NCBI RefSeq assembly: GCF_001625215.2
Contig: NC_030383.2
Coordinates: 6,708,779-6,772,778 of the forward strand
Source of the DNA: Daucus carota subsp. sativus
Taxonomy: Eukaryota; Streptophyta; Magnoliopsida; Apiales; Apiaceae
Reading direction: 5' to 3'
Length of the DNA stretch: 64,000 bases
Part shown: positions 46,501 through 59,739 of the stretch, in pieces
How the letters are laid out: every line of letters begins with the position of its first letter
How positions within the stretch are numbered: position 1 is the first letter of the stretch
Program-made: the position numbers and the translations under genes
Notes under the pieces: model-generated
Databases searched by the model: none
The model's input: the letters and a program-made list of their open reading frames with translations, nothing else
What the model was told of the DNA's origin: nothing

Positions 46501-46550
46501 TTTTCTTGAAGAATATCCATTTTTTCACTCGCAGCATCGAATTGCCCCAT
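43542..46550 (-). CDS. SF1: Splicing factor 1 / branchpoint-bridging protein with three RRMs
   Basis: A one-exon coding region of 1002 residues from the ATG at 46550 (a GTG just upstream is not needed). Order: acidic Glu-Pro-Asp repeat (about 51-100); a U2AF-ligand motif with Trp234 ([10 protein letters not shown]); STAR-type KH domain (about 344-430, [20 protein letters not shown]) that reads the branchpoint; one CCHC zinc knuckle (453-466, [14 protein letters not shown]); RRM1 (about 509-585), RRM2 (664-740) and RRM3 (795-872), each with LYVGYLP-type RNP2 and GYGFV-type RNP1; then a Ser/Thr/Ala-rich tail. SF1 binds the intron branchpoint with U2AF in early spliceosome assembly. Plant SF1 normally has one RRM and a proline-rich tail; here the RRM with its linker is tripled and the proline-rich tail is missing. 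Confidence 0.9.
   Translation of the reverse strand: [1002 protein letters not shown]
46251..46396 (-). repeat. In-frame minisatellite coding for the acidic tract of SF1
   Basis: Repeats of 12-15 bases coding for units such as EEDPEEEP. On the plus strand, ggttcctcctcgggatcctc and close variants recur. The frame is kept throughout, so length changes would only lengthen or shorten the acidic tract. Confidence 0.85.
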
Positions 46551-46555
46551 CACGC

Positions 46556-48594
46556 CTGCATAATAAAAGATTAAAAGGTACTTTTATACTCTGATCATTA
46601 TATAGAAGCTTACTAATGCGAAACTGATTTAATAAACAAAATTACTAGAAGGTTAGGTGCACACATCTGAAAACCTTGCGTGTACCAAAGCATCAAAGAA
46701 ATTTGGTGTGTACATAAGAGAGTGCCTGCATGTGCACACAGGAAGAACACGTTCAAGATAGGCACAGTAGTAGCTAAGTGAAGTGGCTCTACTTGATGCC
46801 CAACAAGATCACTAAACTTTCTGTTGCCGTTTTACTATATTAATGGACCAACCAAAGTAAAATAGGTATAACAGATTGGCAACTAGACTGAACTTGCTAT
46901 TCCTTGTTATTATAATAACCAGACTTGCTAAAGCAGTCACTGTTGTATTTAGTGTTTAAGGAAAATATATCTAAACAAGAGAGTCATAATTAAAAAAAGT
47001 CAATATATATGTTGTTACTTGTTACTCTGACTTCATGCTGATCTCAATTCCCGTGTCACACACTCGACACTTGTCCGAGCATGAATACTTAACACTACAA
47101 TTTAGGCTAAAAGCATGCTACATTTTCAAAATATTATTAAATCCATACATTCGAACACATATCTAGGTTCAACACTTCCAATCAAATCGAGGAACACTAA
47201 AAATCAAGGGTTTGTCAAAACCCTCAACAATTTATAGAAAATTACATTAACTATATAAGTAATAAATATACAAAGTGCAAACATATATACTCCAAAATGA
47301 TGAACTTATTCTGCTCCCAAATCTTACATTATAAAACTTACAAGTACATGAAATATTTTATGTCAATAAAGGGATAGAAGCAAAGAAAAGTGACACTGCT
47401 TGATGCCCAAGAAGATAAACATGATACAATCATACAAGGAGAAAACATGACACAAGGAGAATACATTTAGACTTGCTATTGTCATTTTATTATAATAACG
47501 GACCAATAGCAGAAAGAAAAATAAAGTTGACAGAGTAGCAACTGGACTTGCTACTCCCTGCTATCACAACTAGACTTTCTGTACCTTGCTAGTGTTTCAA
47601 ACCTTGTGAAACTAAGAACCGCAAGGCAACAATCGTAAATTACATTTGTTAAAACAACTGGACCACTGAGGAAAATTATGATTAGTGTAGAGACCCGAAG
47701 GCTTTCCTAAATCTAAAGTGCCCAACATAATAGATTTCGAACAGCCTACACTGCTAAAAACTCTCTGACCATTAGTACACATTCAAAAACTTACCCGTGA
47801 CAAAACAACTACCAGTGCAGAAGGCAGCAAGGTCCGTGCTTCTATGGTCATGACAACAACATACACTAAGCACTAGCCTATTGTTAGCAGAGCAAAGTAT
47901 GGCTAAAAAATCAGGCAACTAAGAAAAATAGTTGCAGAGCCTACATTTAAGGTTCATATACCATACAAGTATCCCCGATCACTATAACTACACAACTCAA
48001 TTTCCATTACCCTGACTCTTCATCTTTATCTCAGTACCCAGTATTCTCGACACTCGAACACTTCACTTTGGGCTAATAACATGCAATAATATTAATAAAA
48101 TACCCAGTCTGACACTTGGAACGTGTATCTACGTTCGACACTTCCAATCACACGGGTGGGTCCTGACTATAGGACAAGACTTGCGCCTAGTCCCCCTACA
48201 CTCAGGGGGCCCAAACATTTCAAATTTATAATGTATAAATGTATGAAATATGCATAGTGTATATCAATTAGGGCTCCAAAAACTGATCTCGACTAGAGAC
48301 CCGCAAATCTCCCACTGCTACCAAGTCCAAACAACACTAATAATCAAGGGTTTGTCAAACCCCTAAACAGTCTAACAGAAAATGGCAATCAACACCACAC
48401 ATACAAAAACCAAGAATACAAGGTAAATATCATAAAAAAAAACCCTGAAATAATGAGCTTAATCAGTTCCTTATAAGTTCTATATGAAAAAAAAACTCAC
48501 AAGAAGATGAAAATGATCTGACAAACAGGGCTACCACAAACAAGTTCAATCATCCCAAATCTGTAAACACACCCTAATTTATACACATGCATAT

Positions 48595-48629
<35 letters not shown>

Positions 48630-48645
48630 TAAATAGATACATACA
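46556..48645 (-). other. Probable 5' leader intron of the SF1 gene
   Basis: A good acceptor (TTATGCAG, then GCGTG) lies six bases before the ATG, and a plausible donor (CACTT/GTATGT) on the minus strand is at 48643-48644. The interval has no coding frame. An AG microsatellite at 48600-48625 lies just inside the donor end. The leader exon would be about 48646-48790, with a GCT/GCA triplet run near 48763-48780. Confidence 0.5.
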
Positions 48646-48799
48646 AGTGCAAAAAGAAGATGGGTTGTGGTGTAATCTTCTTGTTGATTAGTGGGTTGAA
48701 AATGAAAGGCTTAAGATGCTGATTTACTCAAAACACAGTAGAATTAGTAAGGTGGTTATTGTGGTGCTGCTGCTGCTGCTAAAAATGCATGTATGTCTT

Positions 48800-50244
48800 C
48801 CCTTTTTCCTTTTTTGCTAAAAAATGCATGTATGTCTATTCAACACTCACTGGTCACGGGTAATAAATCTTTCTGTTAATAGGATTGCTGGTTGTCAAAG
48901 TAAATCCCCCCTGTACACCATTTTTGTTCTTTTGAGTAGCAGGCCGGTTCAAGAATTTTCGAAATCATGTTTTTTTTATATCTTAAATTTTTTTTATGCT
49001 TATATACTCTAATCATAAATTCATAATATCTATATTAATATATATACACACATACAATTTTTGATGTTCCTTTTGTAGAAGTGGTGTTTGATGGCCTTAT
49101 TTAAAGTACGGTTTTGGAATAACTTAATCTCGATAAATTAATAACTTTAATTATTCAATTTTTTTATCAAGGTTAATTTATATTATAAAATTTCAATATT
49201 CGAGTGAAAAATATTTTTACGTGGAATGTGGAATATGTAATTGTAGAAGTGTCAAGGAAGAATATGATGAAATAAACAAATCCATCAAAATGTTCCAAAA
49301 TCAGAAAACCTCAAGTGCACTCTCAAGGATGAATAAGTAACCTAATGATGTATGCATCTAGGGCTTAAAATTTCTTGATTATATTAAGAAATCTAACTAA
49401 TGCGGTGAAGTTAAAATAGATTTTCCAATTTACATAAAGAAAGGGAAAATAAAACAAGTACCTATTAAATAAAACAATATAGATTTACTACGTAATATGT
49501 AATAAATTCGTATCAGGACACGTGAGACATGAATAAGATAACACAATAAAATTAACATCGAAGACCGATCAAATGAAATAATCATACTTATAAAATGATA
49601 AAGATAATTGCATGATTACAAGTTTCAGGGCTTCAACATAAATTTGAGTACCTCCAATATATAGCAGCGGATTCAGAAACATCATTGCTCGCATCCTAAG
49701 GAGGAGCTGATATCAGGTTTCATGTACCAATTTGGACAAAACCAAATCAGGATATAGAGTTTGGAGCACAATAAGTGAGAGGAGAAGTCTAACAATCATG
49801 TTTGCATGGTCGATTCAACATGCAGCTCTCACTACAGAAGAATGGAAGCCACCAATCAAAGAGCTGGCGGAGTAAGTTATGGACAATAAAGTTGGTTGAA
49901 TCCAACTCAAGAAAATGTCTCAAAATAACAATACATAATGATTGTCATGTCATGCCAATCTGCAATTAGCGAAATGCTCAAAGATTGTCACAGCCTCTTT
50001 CACAATGATATAAAACATACATATCAAATGTCATGATACAATATGCTACAAATTTGGCAAAACGAAACATCTTTTATCCTTACATGATATGAAAATAACT
50101 TTCAAAATGTTGCATTGGTTTAAGACAACACACAAATAAACAGTTTGATACAATATCAAATAGCATAATACTTCCAAAGTACTGCAGCATAATACCAAGG
50201 CTAAACAACTTTCAAATGAACATTCAAACCACGAAAGCCAGGTA
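48800..50244. other. Intergenic region upstream of SF1
   Basis: AT-rich sequence holding the presumed SF1 promoter at its left and the 3' flank of the F-box/MATH-tail gene at its right. Only short chance frames; no transposon termini recognised. Confidence 0.4.
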
Positions 50245-53200
50245 TCACAGTAGATCATCTCCAATGAAACCAACAACAAGCTTTATACCCATTGTTCCAA
50301 AAACTTTTTCAATCTCCGACAACTTCTCCACACGAAGAGTCTGCTTATCTTGTAATCTAATTTTGGCATCATCAATAAGAGACGGATCTTGTGGTTCAGT
50401 TTTGGCATCAACAACACGAGCTTGCAGCTCTTTTACTTTAGTTTTAGCATCATCAATATGACAATCAATTGAGTGAAGCTCTTTAATTAGGGGTTTCGAG
50501 AAACGGATATGTTCTATATAGTTGAGGCGGTCCACCACCCAACTTAAGTTGAATCCCTGATTTTTCAAGTAAGAAAATACTTCTCTGTACCCAACAATCA
50601 TCTCAGAATCAACATTACCTATAGATATTTTGGAGAAGTCATTCAGTGAGGTGCACAACATATTGAGATTCATTGTACACAATTTCTTGTTGTTTGAGGT
50701 GAAGTGCTCAAAGGTTTCCGGGTACTTCTGCATAATGCGATCAAGTAGGCATACAAACTCAGAATTAACCTCATGGCTCCGCCATAACCCAGAATCTCTT
50801 TCCCCTCTTAAAGAGCTTGCCTGATCTTTGTTTGCCCCTTCCACTGATGCATCAATATGTCTAACCCTGTCAGCATCTATCTTGGAATTTTCCACAACAT
50901 GATTCTGTCAGATGAATATCAATTAGTTCCCACTAGACAAGATTAGTTTGAGGAATTTGATTATTTTAGAGTCCAACGTTTTAAATTTCAACACTACTAA
51001 TTAGCAACTTGATATTGCACATCTGGAAATCGCATTCACTAACAATAACCACATTTTATGTTTTCAACCTCCATAAAGTTCATACTTAACAAGATATATT
51101 TAAATCCGTGGGATCATAATATAATTCTATATAAGCAGATTTAAATTAAATAGTGTCTAGCATTTCAGTTTGCTTGCCAATTGACAACTTTGCCCTAATG
51201 ATTTCACAAACACACAGAACCTTGTAATTTCAGTCCTGAACAGTATGTCAGCATCTTTCAGCAATATATACATACTCAACAAAAGCAAATCAATAGCAAC
51301 ACCTATGACACCAACTGTTCAAACAATTAATGAATCTTCAAATACTATGTACTCTCAAGTATATAAGATATATATCATTGATCCATGTAGAGTTCCCAAA
51401 AATGAGAAGAATTATTACTTTTAGAGAATATGAAATATTATAAAACACAACAAACATACAACCATACAGACACAGTAGAAAATAAACATGACCATTGCAC
51501 GTCTAAAACTCTCCAGCAATAACTCTAGAGTTCTTCACTACTCGTCAAAATATGATCACTGCAATCACTTTTCTTCAACTATTCTCCCTAAAATCGCCTT
51601 TTCTTCCTCTGAATTTTCAGTCAGACTGTTCAATCCACATTTTTACTCTATTGCAGCCTTATCAAACCACAAAAACAATCTTCAATACTCATTTTTGTCC
51701 GTATAAAATGGATAACCGTAAATATGGAGATAATCAAATGCTGAAGAAAACCCCTTATTTTATAATATCCCCCAAGTATAGCGATATAAAGAAATGACAT
51801 GTTACTTATTATGATGGTATTTGTTGTGATAGTCAGGTTATTACATGTTGGGGTACGTAAAATATATCCATAGATAAATGATATAATAAAACTATTTCCA
51901 CAATTTTATCCACGTAGGCAGTAAACTTTAATGGTAAGTAGGCAAATTTAACGGATTGGCTAAAATAAAAAAACAAGTGCTACGTTAGTCTTAGCAAAAA
52001 TAAACATTTAGTTCGTGGTAGGTTTCTACAAGGGTAAATAGTTGAGAAAAAAAAAAAAGATTCATTTTTCCTTATTTATAAGGCGACAAAAAGGTATCAA
52101 TAAATAAAGAATTAATAACAACCCATTTGTCTACATTTAAAGGTCGTCAAGGATTTCAGATATAAATGAACGGCTTTTGCCTTCTAGCTGTAAAAGTAGT
52201 AATTATTCTTACGTATTTGGATGTATCTAAATCATTTTAAGTTTGCATTGTTCTTATAATAAATAAAACAACTTGGATGCGAATTACCAAAACATAAACA
52301 TATATTAGTGATAAAAGATTGTGCAACAAAGCTAGAAGCCTAGAAATGTGCACAACTAACAAATTATTGAGCTTGGGTATATACTGTTTTCATATTTGAT
52401 AGTTGAGGAAATAATATAAAAAAGTTATTATTAGTAGATATAATAGATAGCCCCCTTGTTCCTCATGATAATACCAGAAGTCGAAAAAGATACACCAACT
52501 TTATGATGGAAGATACATGCATTTATCTTTACAATAGACAAGATATAAAATATATCGAGTTTAAAGAAGGGTAAAGAATTCTCAAGTACCTGGGGCAATT
52601 TTGTGACGAAGGTGGCATTTGGAGAGCCTCCAAGTAAATAGCTTCTAAGAGGACTAGACATACTTGATTCCTTGAATCCTCGAGGTAACTTCACATACTT
52701 CAGCTTATGGAATGGAGAAGAAAAACTAACAAGAACATAGGACATCTCATCGAGTGCCTACAACAACAAATTTGAAGAAAAAAATATAAAGCAAAATATT
52801 AAAAAAAAATTGTGGTTTTAGAGATTTAAGACAATTTACCTGTGACTTAAATTATTAAATATATTACAACCATGGTCAGCAACTATATTAACCAAGGCCC
52901 CAAATCACAGAACTAATTAAATACCAATTATCTTTGATTAGACAAGCAAATAAAAGTGATACTTATATTAGCAATTGACAAAATATATACATATATTTAC
53001 CTTGATGCTATCCAAGTCAAAAATGAGATTCTTGGCATTAGCAAGTCCTGGAAGCATATTAATTAACCTCAGGTAAGCTTGTTTCTTATTTACCCATCCA
53101 ATATTATCAAACAAACCCTGTAACTTCACATTTACAGTTTCCAACTCAGGAACTCTAACCATGGCTGTAAAGATACCAAAAGATGTGAAGTTGCACAGTT

Positions 53201-54128
53201 TCGGTGCCGAAACCAAAACGGTGTTACAAGTGCCAGGATAGTAATCTGCGGCAATGATACTCAGGTTCAACAATTGAGGAGGACAACATATTACATTTTC
53301 TCGGTGATCACTTGATGTTAAAAATACTTTGAGATTCTGTAGATTAACAAGCGCAGAGAATATTTTATTCAAATTTTGCGGGAACTCTTTACCATGTAGT
53401 TCTATACTTTTTAAAGCTGGGAAGTCCCAAACTGTTGAGGGCAATCTACAGCGGCACAAACACAGGGTTGTTAAAGCTGGCAAGCTGAAAGAAAACGATG
53501 ATTCAGACAGATCATAATCATCAAGACGCAGTTCTCTTAGTGCAGGCAAGCATGTCATTGTGAACCAATTATCCGAAAATTTACTATGGTTTTCCATACT
53601 TTTCAGGCTCAGAGTTGTTAAAAAAGGTAAATCCCAGCAATCTGATATCCGCTCACATTTTTCGAGATTCGCTTTCAATGTAAGGCTGCTCAACGACTTC
53701 GAAGTGAAGGCGGATAAGTTAATAGGTTTACTATCATCCTGTAAATCAAGAGTTAAGCATTGCAAATTGTGCGAGATCGCATAATTAACATACTTTTCAA
53801 GTAAATGCCTGGAGAGACCTTTATTTCTAACAGACAAACTGAGATGAGAAACATCGGATTGATCATTACGATTGGACAGAACATGACGCATGAACTTAGA
53901 AACGACTATAGGTTTATGATAATTGTACAGACCGAAACGGAGAAAAGGGAGACTAGTCCATACAAGCTCCCAACGTTTGGAGAGAACACAGGTCTGAACA
54001 GCTTGTTTTGCGTCTACGAAAGAGAGGACACGGTGAATCAGTTCATCTGGCAATCTGCTGATTCTGTCTTCATCTCCGAGGTCGTATTGTTGCGATGTTC
54101 TCGCCTTCTTCTTACCACGATTGCTCAT
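50245..54128 (-). CDS. F-box/LRR protein fused to a MATH/coiled-coil-type C-terminal tail
   Basis: Three exons, 53001-54128, 52590-52757 and 50245-50904, joined in phase 0 by GT-AG introns, give 651 residues. F-box at about 19-65 (DRISRLPDELIHRVLSF, QTCVLSKRWELVWTSLP), then plant F-box leucine-rich repeats (SLTLKANLEKC, LRELRLDDYDL, LTTLCLCRCRL) and the usual closing segment FHKLKYVKLP to SYLLGGSPNATFVTKLPQ at the end of exon 2. Exon 3 adds 219 residues (NHVVENSK to GFIGDDLL). DRIMQKYPETFEHF, NLNMLCTSLNDF and YLKNQGFNLSWVVDRLN, followed by a coiled coil, resemble the tail of plant MATH/coiled-coil proteins such as RTM3 relatives. The N-terminal part should be an SCF adaptor; the tail may mediate self-assembly. 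The splice link of exon 3 is inferred from exact phase and context. Confidence 0.8.
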
Positions 54129-55393
54129 ATCTGCTCTGCAAACCCTACCCCCGTTCTCTCAGAATTCAACTTCACCAGGTTATATTGTCGGCCCCCTTTT
54201 GTAATTCTTTTTATTTTGTGCCGAACCGTTTTTGCAAATCGAAATTCAAGAACTTTTTTATTTATGAGACTTGATATTAAGCTTGAATTGTTAAAAATTA
54301 TTGAAATTTTGGAGTATCAATTTAAATAAATTATTTTATACAATCTGATCGTATTCGTTTAGGATTTTAAATTATACTCAAAAATTTAATAATATTTAAT
54401 TGAGATTATTTAAAATCGATTAAGATGTAATGATATTTAAATGTTGATGCCTGTTTTTGGACATCATGGATTTTTTTGAGATTGTTTAATATATTTATAT
54501 TTTTTGAAAACCTCACCATAATCGGTGAAATTTTTAGATAATTTGACACGTATCTTAAGATTTTTATATTCTATTTCTTAAAATTTCTGCTTCTAAATAA
54601 GAATTGAAACATTGATCATTTATTCAGTAGAAGAAAAAAAAATTAAAATCACTTATAAAATTATATTTTATAAAAAATTTGAAATGAGTGTCCGACTCCC
54701 CGTTTCAAACGTATATTATTAAATGAGACCAGAATTGTTCGAACAGGATAGAATTGAACTGAAATTATACGTTGAACTTGAACATATATTGCCTTGACAT
54801 CTACTTTCTACTTCTATATATTAAATGGCAACCAAGACCAAAAAGAGCAAATAAAATGGCTGTGAAATATCCATTATACCCCTATGTTAATTGTAATTAC
54901 AAAATTACCAATAGATGATTCATTTATTATATTTGAAATATTAAGTATTAGTAATTAATACATTTACATAATATATATCCATTTAATTACAGTTGTCACT
55001 TATTTATGACCGCTCATTAAAAAAAACAATGTAATATGTGAACTTGAGATATTTAAACTAACTCTCATATAAACTCTACGATCATAACTATTTAATTAAG
55101 ATCTCTTGATTCTCATTTTATCAAAAAAAATATAATTTTTTTACATGTGCGGATAACTCAAATTAATTTTGATTGAACTTAGTGTTGGTTCTAAAGAATA
55201 TGATTGGTGAAGGTGTTCAATAAAACCTCTACATGCAAGTGGCAAGTCAATTAACAGCTAATTACTGATGTTCTAAAATTTGAATTTCGATTTGACTTGA
55301 TAAGCTTATTGAGTAACGAGTACTCATATTAGTTGAAAATTACTTATTTAAAAAAATGGATATATTTATAAATTGATTTTAGATATTAAAACA

Positions 55394-55432
<39 letters not shown>

Positions 55433-55936
55433 ATAATTTATAGTGTAGGTTATAATATTATATAAAATTTTACAAATGTTAGATAATTATGTTATCAGGT
55501 GAGATTTTTTCCGTTTTTAATTTGTTCTTTATTTTTCAATTTAATGTATAATCCAAGTTGCCCTGATTTATTTATTCTTTTGGTAAATGAGGGCTACACC
55601 TTGTAAAATTTTATACCAACAAAAGAGAATTTACAACGAGAGGACTCCTCTCAAATTAAAATCTCGAAGAATATATCTCAAAGAGGGAGTGTCAATAGAA
55701 ACTAAAATAACAAAATTTCCAAAGGAGAAAAGAAGTTTTTGACTCGAGTTATGTTGAGCTTTATCCGAATTAAACTCAAAATCGAGTTATCATCCAACTA
55801 ATATGTCCAGCTCGGTGTCCGGCTACTCGGTCGAGTTACTGATCAAATTAATCGAATTTTAGTTAATATATTCCAACAGTTAACTATTAAACAAATAATC
55901 ATATATAGATTATTATATAAAAAAAAGTTCATTAGA
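54129..55936. other. Intergenic AT-rich region with an AT microsatellite
   Basis: The F-box/MATH-tail gene promoter lies at the left end. From 54330 on the sequence is strongly AT-rich with no frame. An (AT)n run of about 30 bases is at 55397-55426. No transposon ends are recognised apart from the LTR element that starts at 55937. Confidence 0.45.
55397..55426 (+). repeat. AT microsatellite
   Basis: About 15 AT units within AT-rich intergenic DNA. Confidence 0.85.
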
Positions 55937-58900
55937 TGTGACATCCCTCAAATCCGGGGGTCTGGATCTGGTGCCACGTGTAAATAAAAATAATTTAAAA
56001 CCTGTATTTTTGAGTCACTGAAAGAAAAACAATTTAAAACCTGTATCTTTGAAAGAAAGTAAATACAAATATTTCAAAACCTGGATATTTTTAAAAAAAT
56101 GATTTAAATTAAAATCAAATTCACCCCCTGAAAACAGGATCGCATACAGGTTACAGCATTGAAATCAGAAACTAAAACTATCAAATTTCATTACAAATTA
56201 AACTGCATTATCAGCTAAACATCGATAAGAAGAGTAGCTGATAACCAAATAAACAAATCTCATTTCCAACTGAATTGAATTGCAGAACTCCAACTGCATC
56301 TAGTCTTAATCACATCGTCCCGGATACCCTACCTAACAATTTTCCTGAACTCAACCACTTGCAATCATTGCCTATCATTACTCTTTACGCGCAGTCTTTA
56401 GTGAATCATCTTTATCCCTAGCTGAAAAAGGTTAGAAGGAATAGCAAGAATGAGCAATAATGCTCAGCAAGAATATGATAGGTGGAAGCAACAAGATATA
56501 TATATTTAAGTGAATCAGAATGTTGAAGTGAAAGTAAACTCTGGATTAAACATGATGTTGTAAACCAACAGTTCAGTATAAAAGAGTAAAATGGTAAACA
56601 ATGATAAAACAGTTCTGCATCAATATATGAATTTAAAGCTGTAGAAATAAAAATAACTTCCATTATCTTTTGAACATAAGATAATCTCCTTTGAAACTAA
56701 TCAATATTTAATTGGGTTTAAATAAGACACCTGGCTATAACAGATGATCAGTCATGCTATAGTCCATAAACCAAGCTTATTCAGCAAGGTTGACAAATAT
56801 TACGAATTCCGGTAATCCGGGCTAAAGGAGCCACCTTTCACGCTGGGCCGATGTCTGAGCCTCTTACGCAAAACTACCCAATATATTAAATTTAAAAGCT
56901 ACAGCTTTAACATGATTTGGTAAATTCAAGAATTCAAGTGGCTTTTCTTGTTAAACAAATTTATTTTGTAGCAAATCAAAATAGTTACTACTTTTAGTAG
57001 TTTGAAAATCTTTTATCAAAATCAAAGTTTAAATAGTGAGTCAAAGGTATTATCAATTCAACTGCAGGTATTCAATTACTAAACATGATTCACAAGAATG
57101 ATGTCACGATAAAAATGAATCATGTCATGAAAGAGAGGTCAGGGTCAAGAAGAAGATAAAAATCGCTTACTCTTAACTAAGGGTAGAAATACTTGCCTTA
57201 ACTCCGACGTCTAGTCACGATTCTAATAGCACTATACCGCACAATCATATCTTTCTAAGCAGCTTCTGACAATACTCTTTCTACGTCTGTCATCTCAGAT
57301 TATTCTTGCTTCAACTTGCAACACCATCGGATTAATTCTGAACATTCTCGATATACACGTCTTGATCTATTCTACACGATAGTAGGATAATATCTCAGTC
57401 ATCGGATTAAAAGAACTAGCTAATTCCAAATAGTATAGGAACCGCGAACATCTACCCTTCGCATATCCGTATATAGTAAACATGAATATATACAGATATC
57501 CACATAACAATATATACACATTGGATCAGTCGGCACATAACCACATAGTCAATAAACAATCAATACATATTCCAGTGCACATATAATATAATGCTATTAA
57601 CTATCAAATATTTATTAATCAATAAACACCGCTAATTTTTAACAAAATTTCGGCAGCATCTCCTCTATTTATCGGACTACCCACCTGTTTACAATACCAA
57701 CAACCAACCAATACTATTGCTAACACGCGAATTATTAATATAAAAGGATGTCTTGACTTAGTAACACATAAGAAAATCTTTTAGCACAATTGCTAATTCA
57801 CTATACACAAAATACGTTTAATATAAATATGCAAGGTCAACTGAGCCAATATATTTAATAATCAATCATATGCAATCAACCAAGTATAACCTCATACTAT
57901 GCACTAACAAAGAAAGAAAACTAGAGCAAATATTTCAAACAGCCTTCACTCTATGATTTTTAATAAATTGAAAATTTATCATTTTAATATGAAATTTTTA
58001 TGAGACATTCCTAAACATTATTCCAATCTACTACAAAAATTTCAGAAGCAAATTCAATGTTTAAGGGAGTAAAACAGGGCTTGCAAGTCAGGACCTGAAT
58101 CTGTCCTGCAGAACCAGCCCCACGCTAAGAATTTTAATAAATAGAAAAATTGGTATATTTGTATAAAATTTTAATGACACATTCCAGGCCCCAACATCTA
58201 ACTCCAGCAAAATTTTCAGAAGCAAATTTAATTATAAGGTAGCATAAAAGGGCCTGAAACATGACACATAAATCTGCCCACAATTTTCTGCGCATACCAT
58301 ATTAAAACGGTCATATCTCCTAGCTCGCTCATCGAATCGATTCGATTCTTTCACGCACATAAACTAGACTCTGAGGAGCACATAACCACACAAAGATTAA
58401 GCATATAATTCAAATCTATTAGCCCAGAATTGTACTGCAAAACAGATCAGCAGCAACCTAGAATTCGACAGATTATGTGTAGCCCAATACTTAAGCTCTT
58501 GAAACACCATTCTGAAAACATTTACACAAAATCTCGAACTTGAAAGCTTGAATACTCAGTTATACATTCCCATAATTCAAGTACCCAAGTCACCCAATTA
58601 TACTACTAGTTGGCGTACTAATTATAATCAACCTACAACAACTAATTCAAATATCAATTAAGCACAATTCAATCATACAATTACTAACACCAATCTCAAT
58701 CTCAAAAATTCAACCAACCTCCAATTACAAGCATATAATCAGTTTATGTACATACAAGCACATATATGTATATACGTCTATATCTATTTTAACAAAGAGA
58801 AACTATGCTTTATACCTACTGATCTATAACTGATGCAGGGCTATGGTAGAGGAAGAAACACGCGGTGGCGGTCCGGCGGCGCCTGGTCGGAACCCGCGAC

Positions 58901-59739
58901 GGCGGTCATCAGAGAACGACGGAGAAAGATTAAGAAAAAAAACAACTAATGGATAGTGGCTTGTGGAAGAAAAAGAGAAAAGGTGAGAGAGGGAGGTGAG
59001 CCAGAGAGATTGAGAGACTGATGTAAATAAAAGGAAGAAAAGGAATGGCGGTGAAGAAAAACAATGTCACGTGCTTTGGCCAAAGACTGCCACGTTTGGT
59101 TTTAAAGCTGAATAACCACCCACACACCCGCTATTTAGTTGATTTACAGGATAACTCGCCATAAAACTTTCTCGAAAAATTACCAAACTAATTTTATAAA
59201 TCTCCGCATATTATAAAACTAATAAAATAAAAGTTTCGGGATTTATAGAGCTTTGTCAAAATTTATACAAATTTTAGAAGTTAGCTGCGTTTAGAAACTA
59301 ATTAAAAATCATGTCCTTATAGAAATAAGATTTTTAATATTTTAAAAACTCCTAAAAATATTTACTATCATCATTAAATAATTAAAAGAAATTTTGAAAT
59401 CACTTTCATATTTCCAGGAATTCATTTTCCTAAAATCCGTTTTTAAGAAAATCATAAAACAGTTATAAACAATACAACAGTTAGTAACAAATATACACAC
59501 AAGCATAAGTTACATTCAGATGATAAACTTAACCATAGAACAAGTAATTCACGTATTTGACATGGTATTCAATTCAAATAGACAACAAAATTCCAATACC
59601 CTAATGAACCGGAAAAATAATTTAAACATATACTTTGAGAATTATGAAACTAGAATAAAATATTAAATTTTATTCCACATTTTCTGAAGAATCACAAATA
59701 AACTAACAAAATAAATTTTGAAAAATCCGGGTCGTCACA
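55937..59739 (-). repeat. 3' LTR of the LARD-like element
   Basis: Complete LTR bounded by TG and CA. It ends next to the purine-rich tract. It contains a GC-rich patch near 58855-58920 in otherwise AT-rich sequence, whose role is unknown. Confidence 0.85.

Noticed and set aside
45747-46594. Plus-strand frames opposite the SF1 gene (including a proline-rich 139-codon frame)
   Set aside because: They are antisense shadows of the SF1 coding sequence; the proline richness reflects the acidic repeat on the other strand.
50245-50895. Exon 3 of the F-box/MATH-tail gene as a separate gene
   Set aside because: It has no ATG at its start (GTG only), is preceded by a good acceptor at 50905-50906, and is in exact phase with the F-box exons.
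56418-56663. 81-codon frame present identically in both LTRs (also 61595-61840)
   Set aside because: It is low-complexity, hydrophobic by chance, and duplicated only because the LTR is duplicated.
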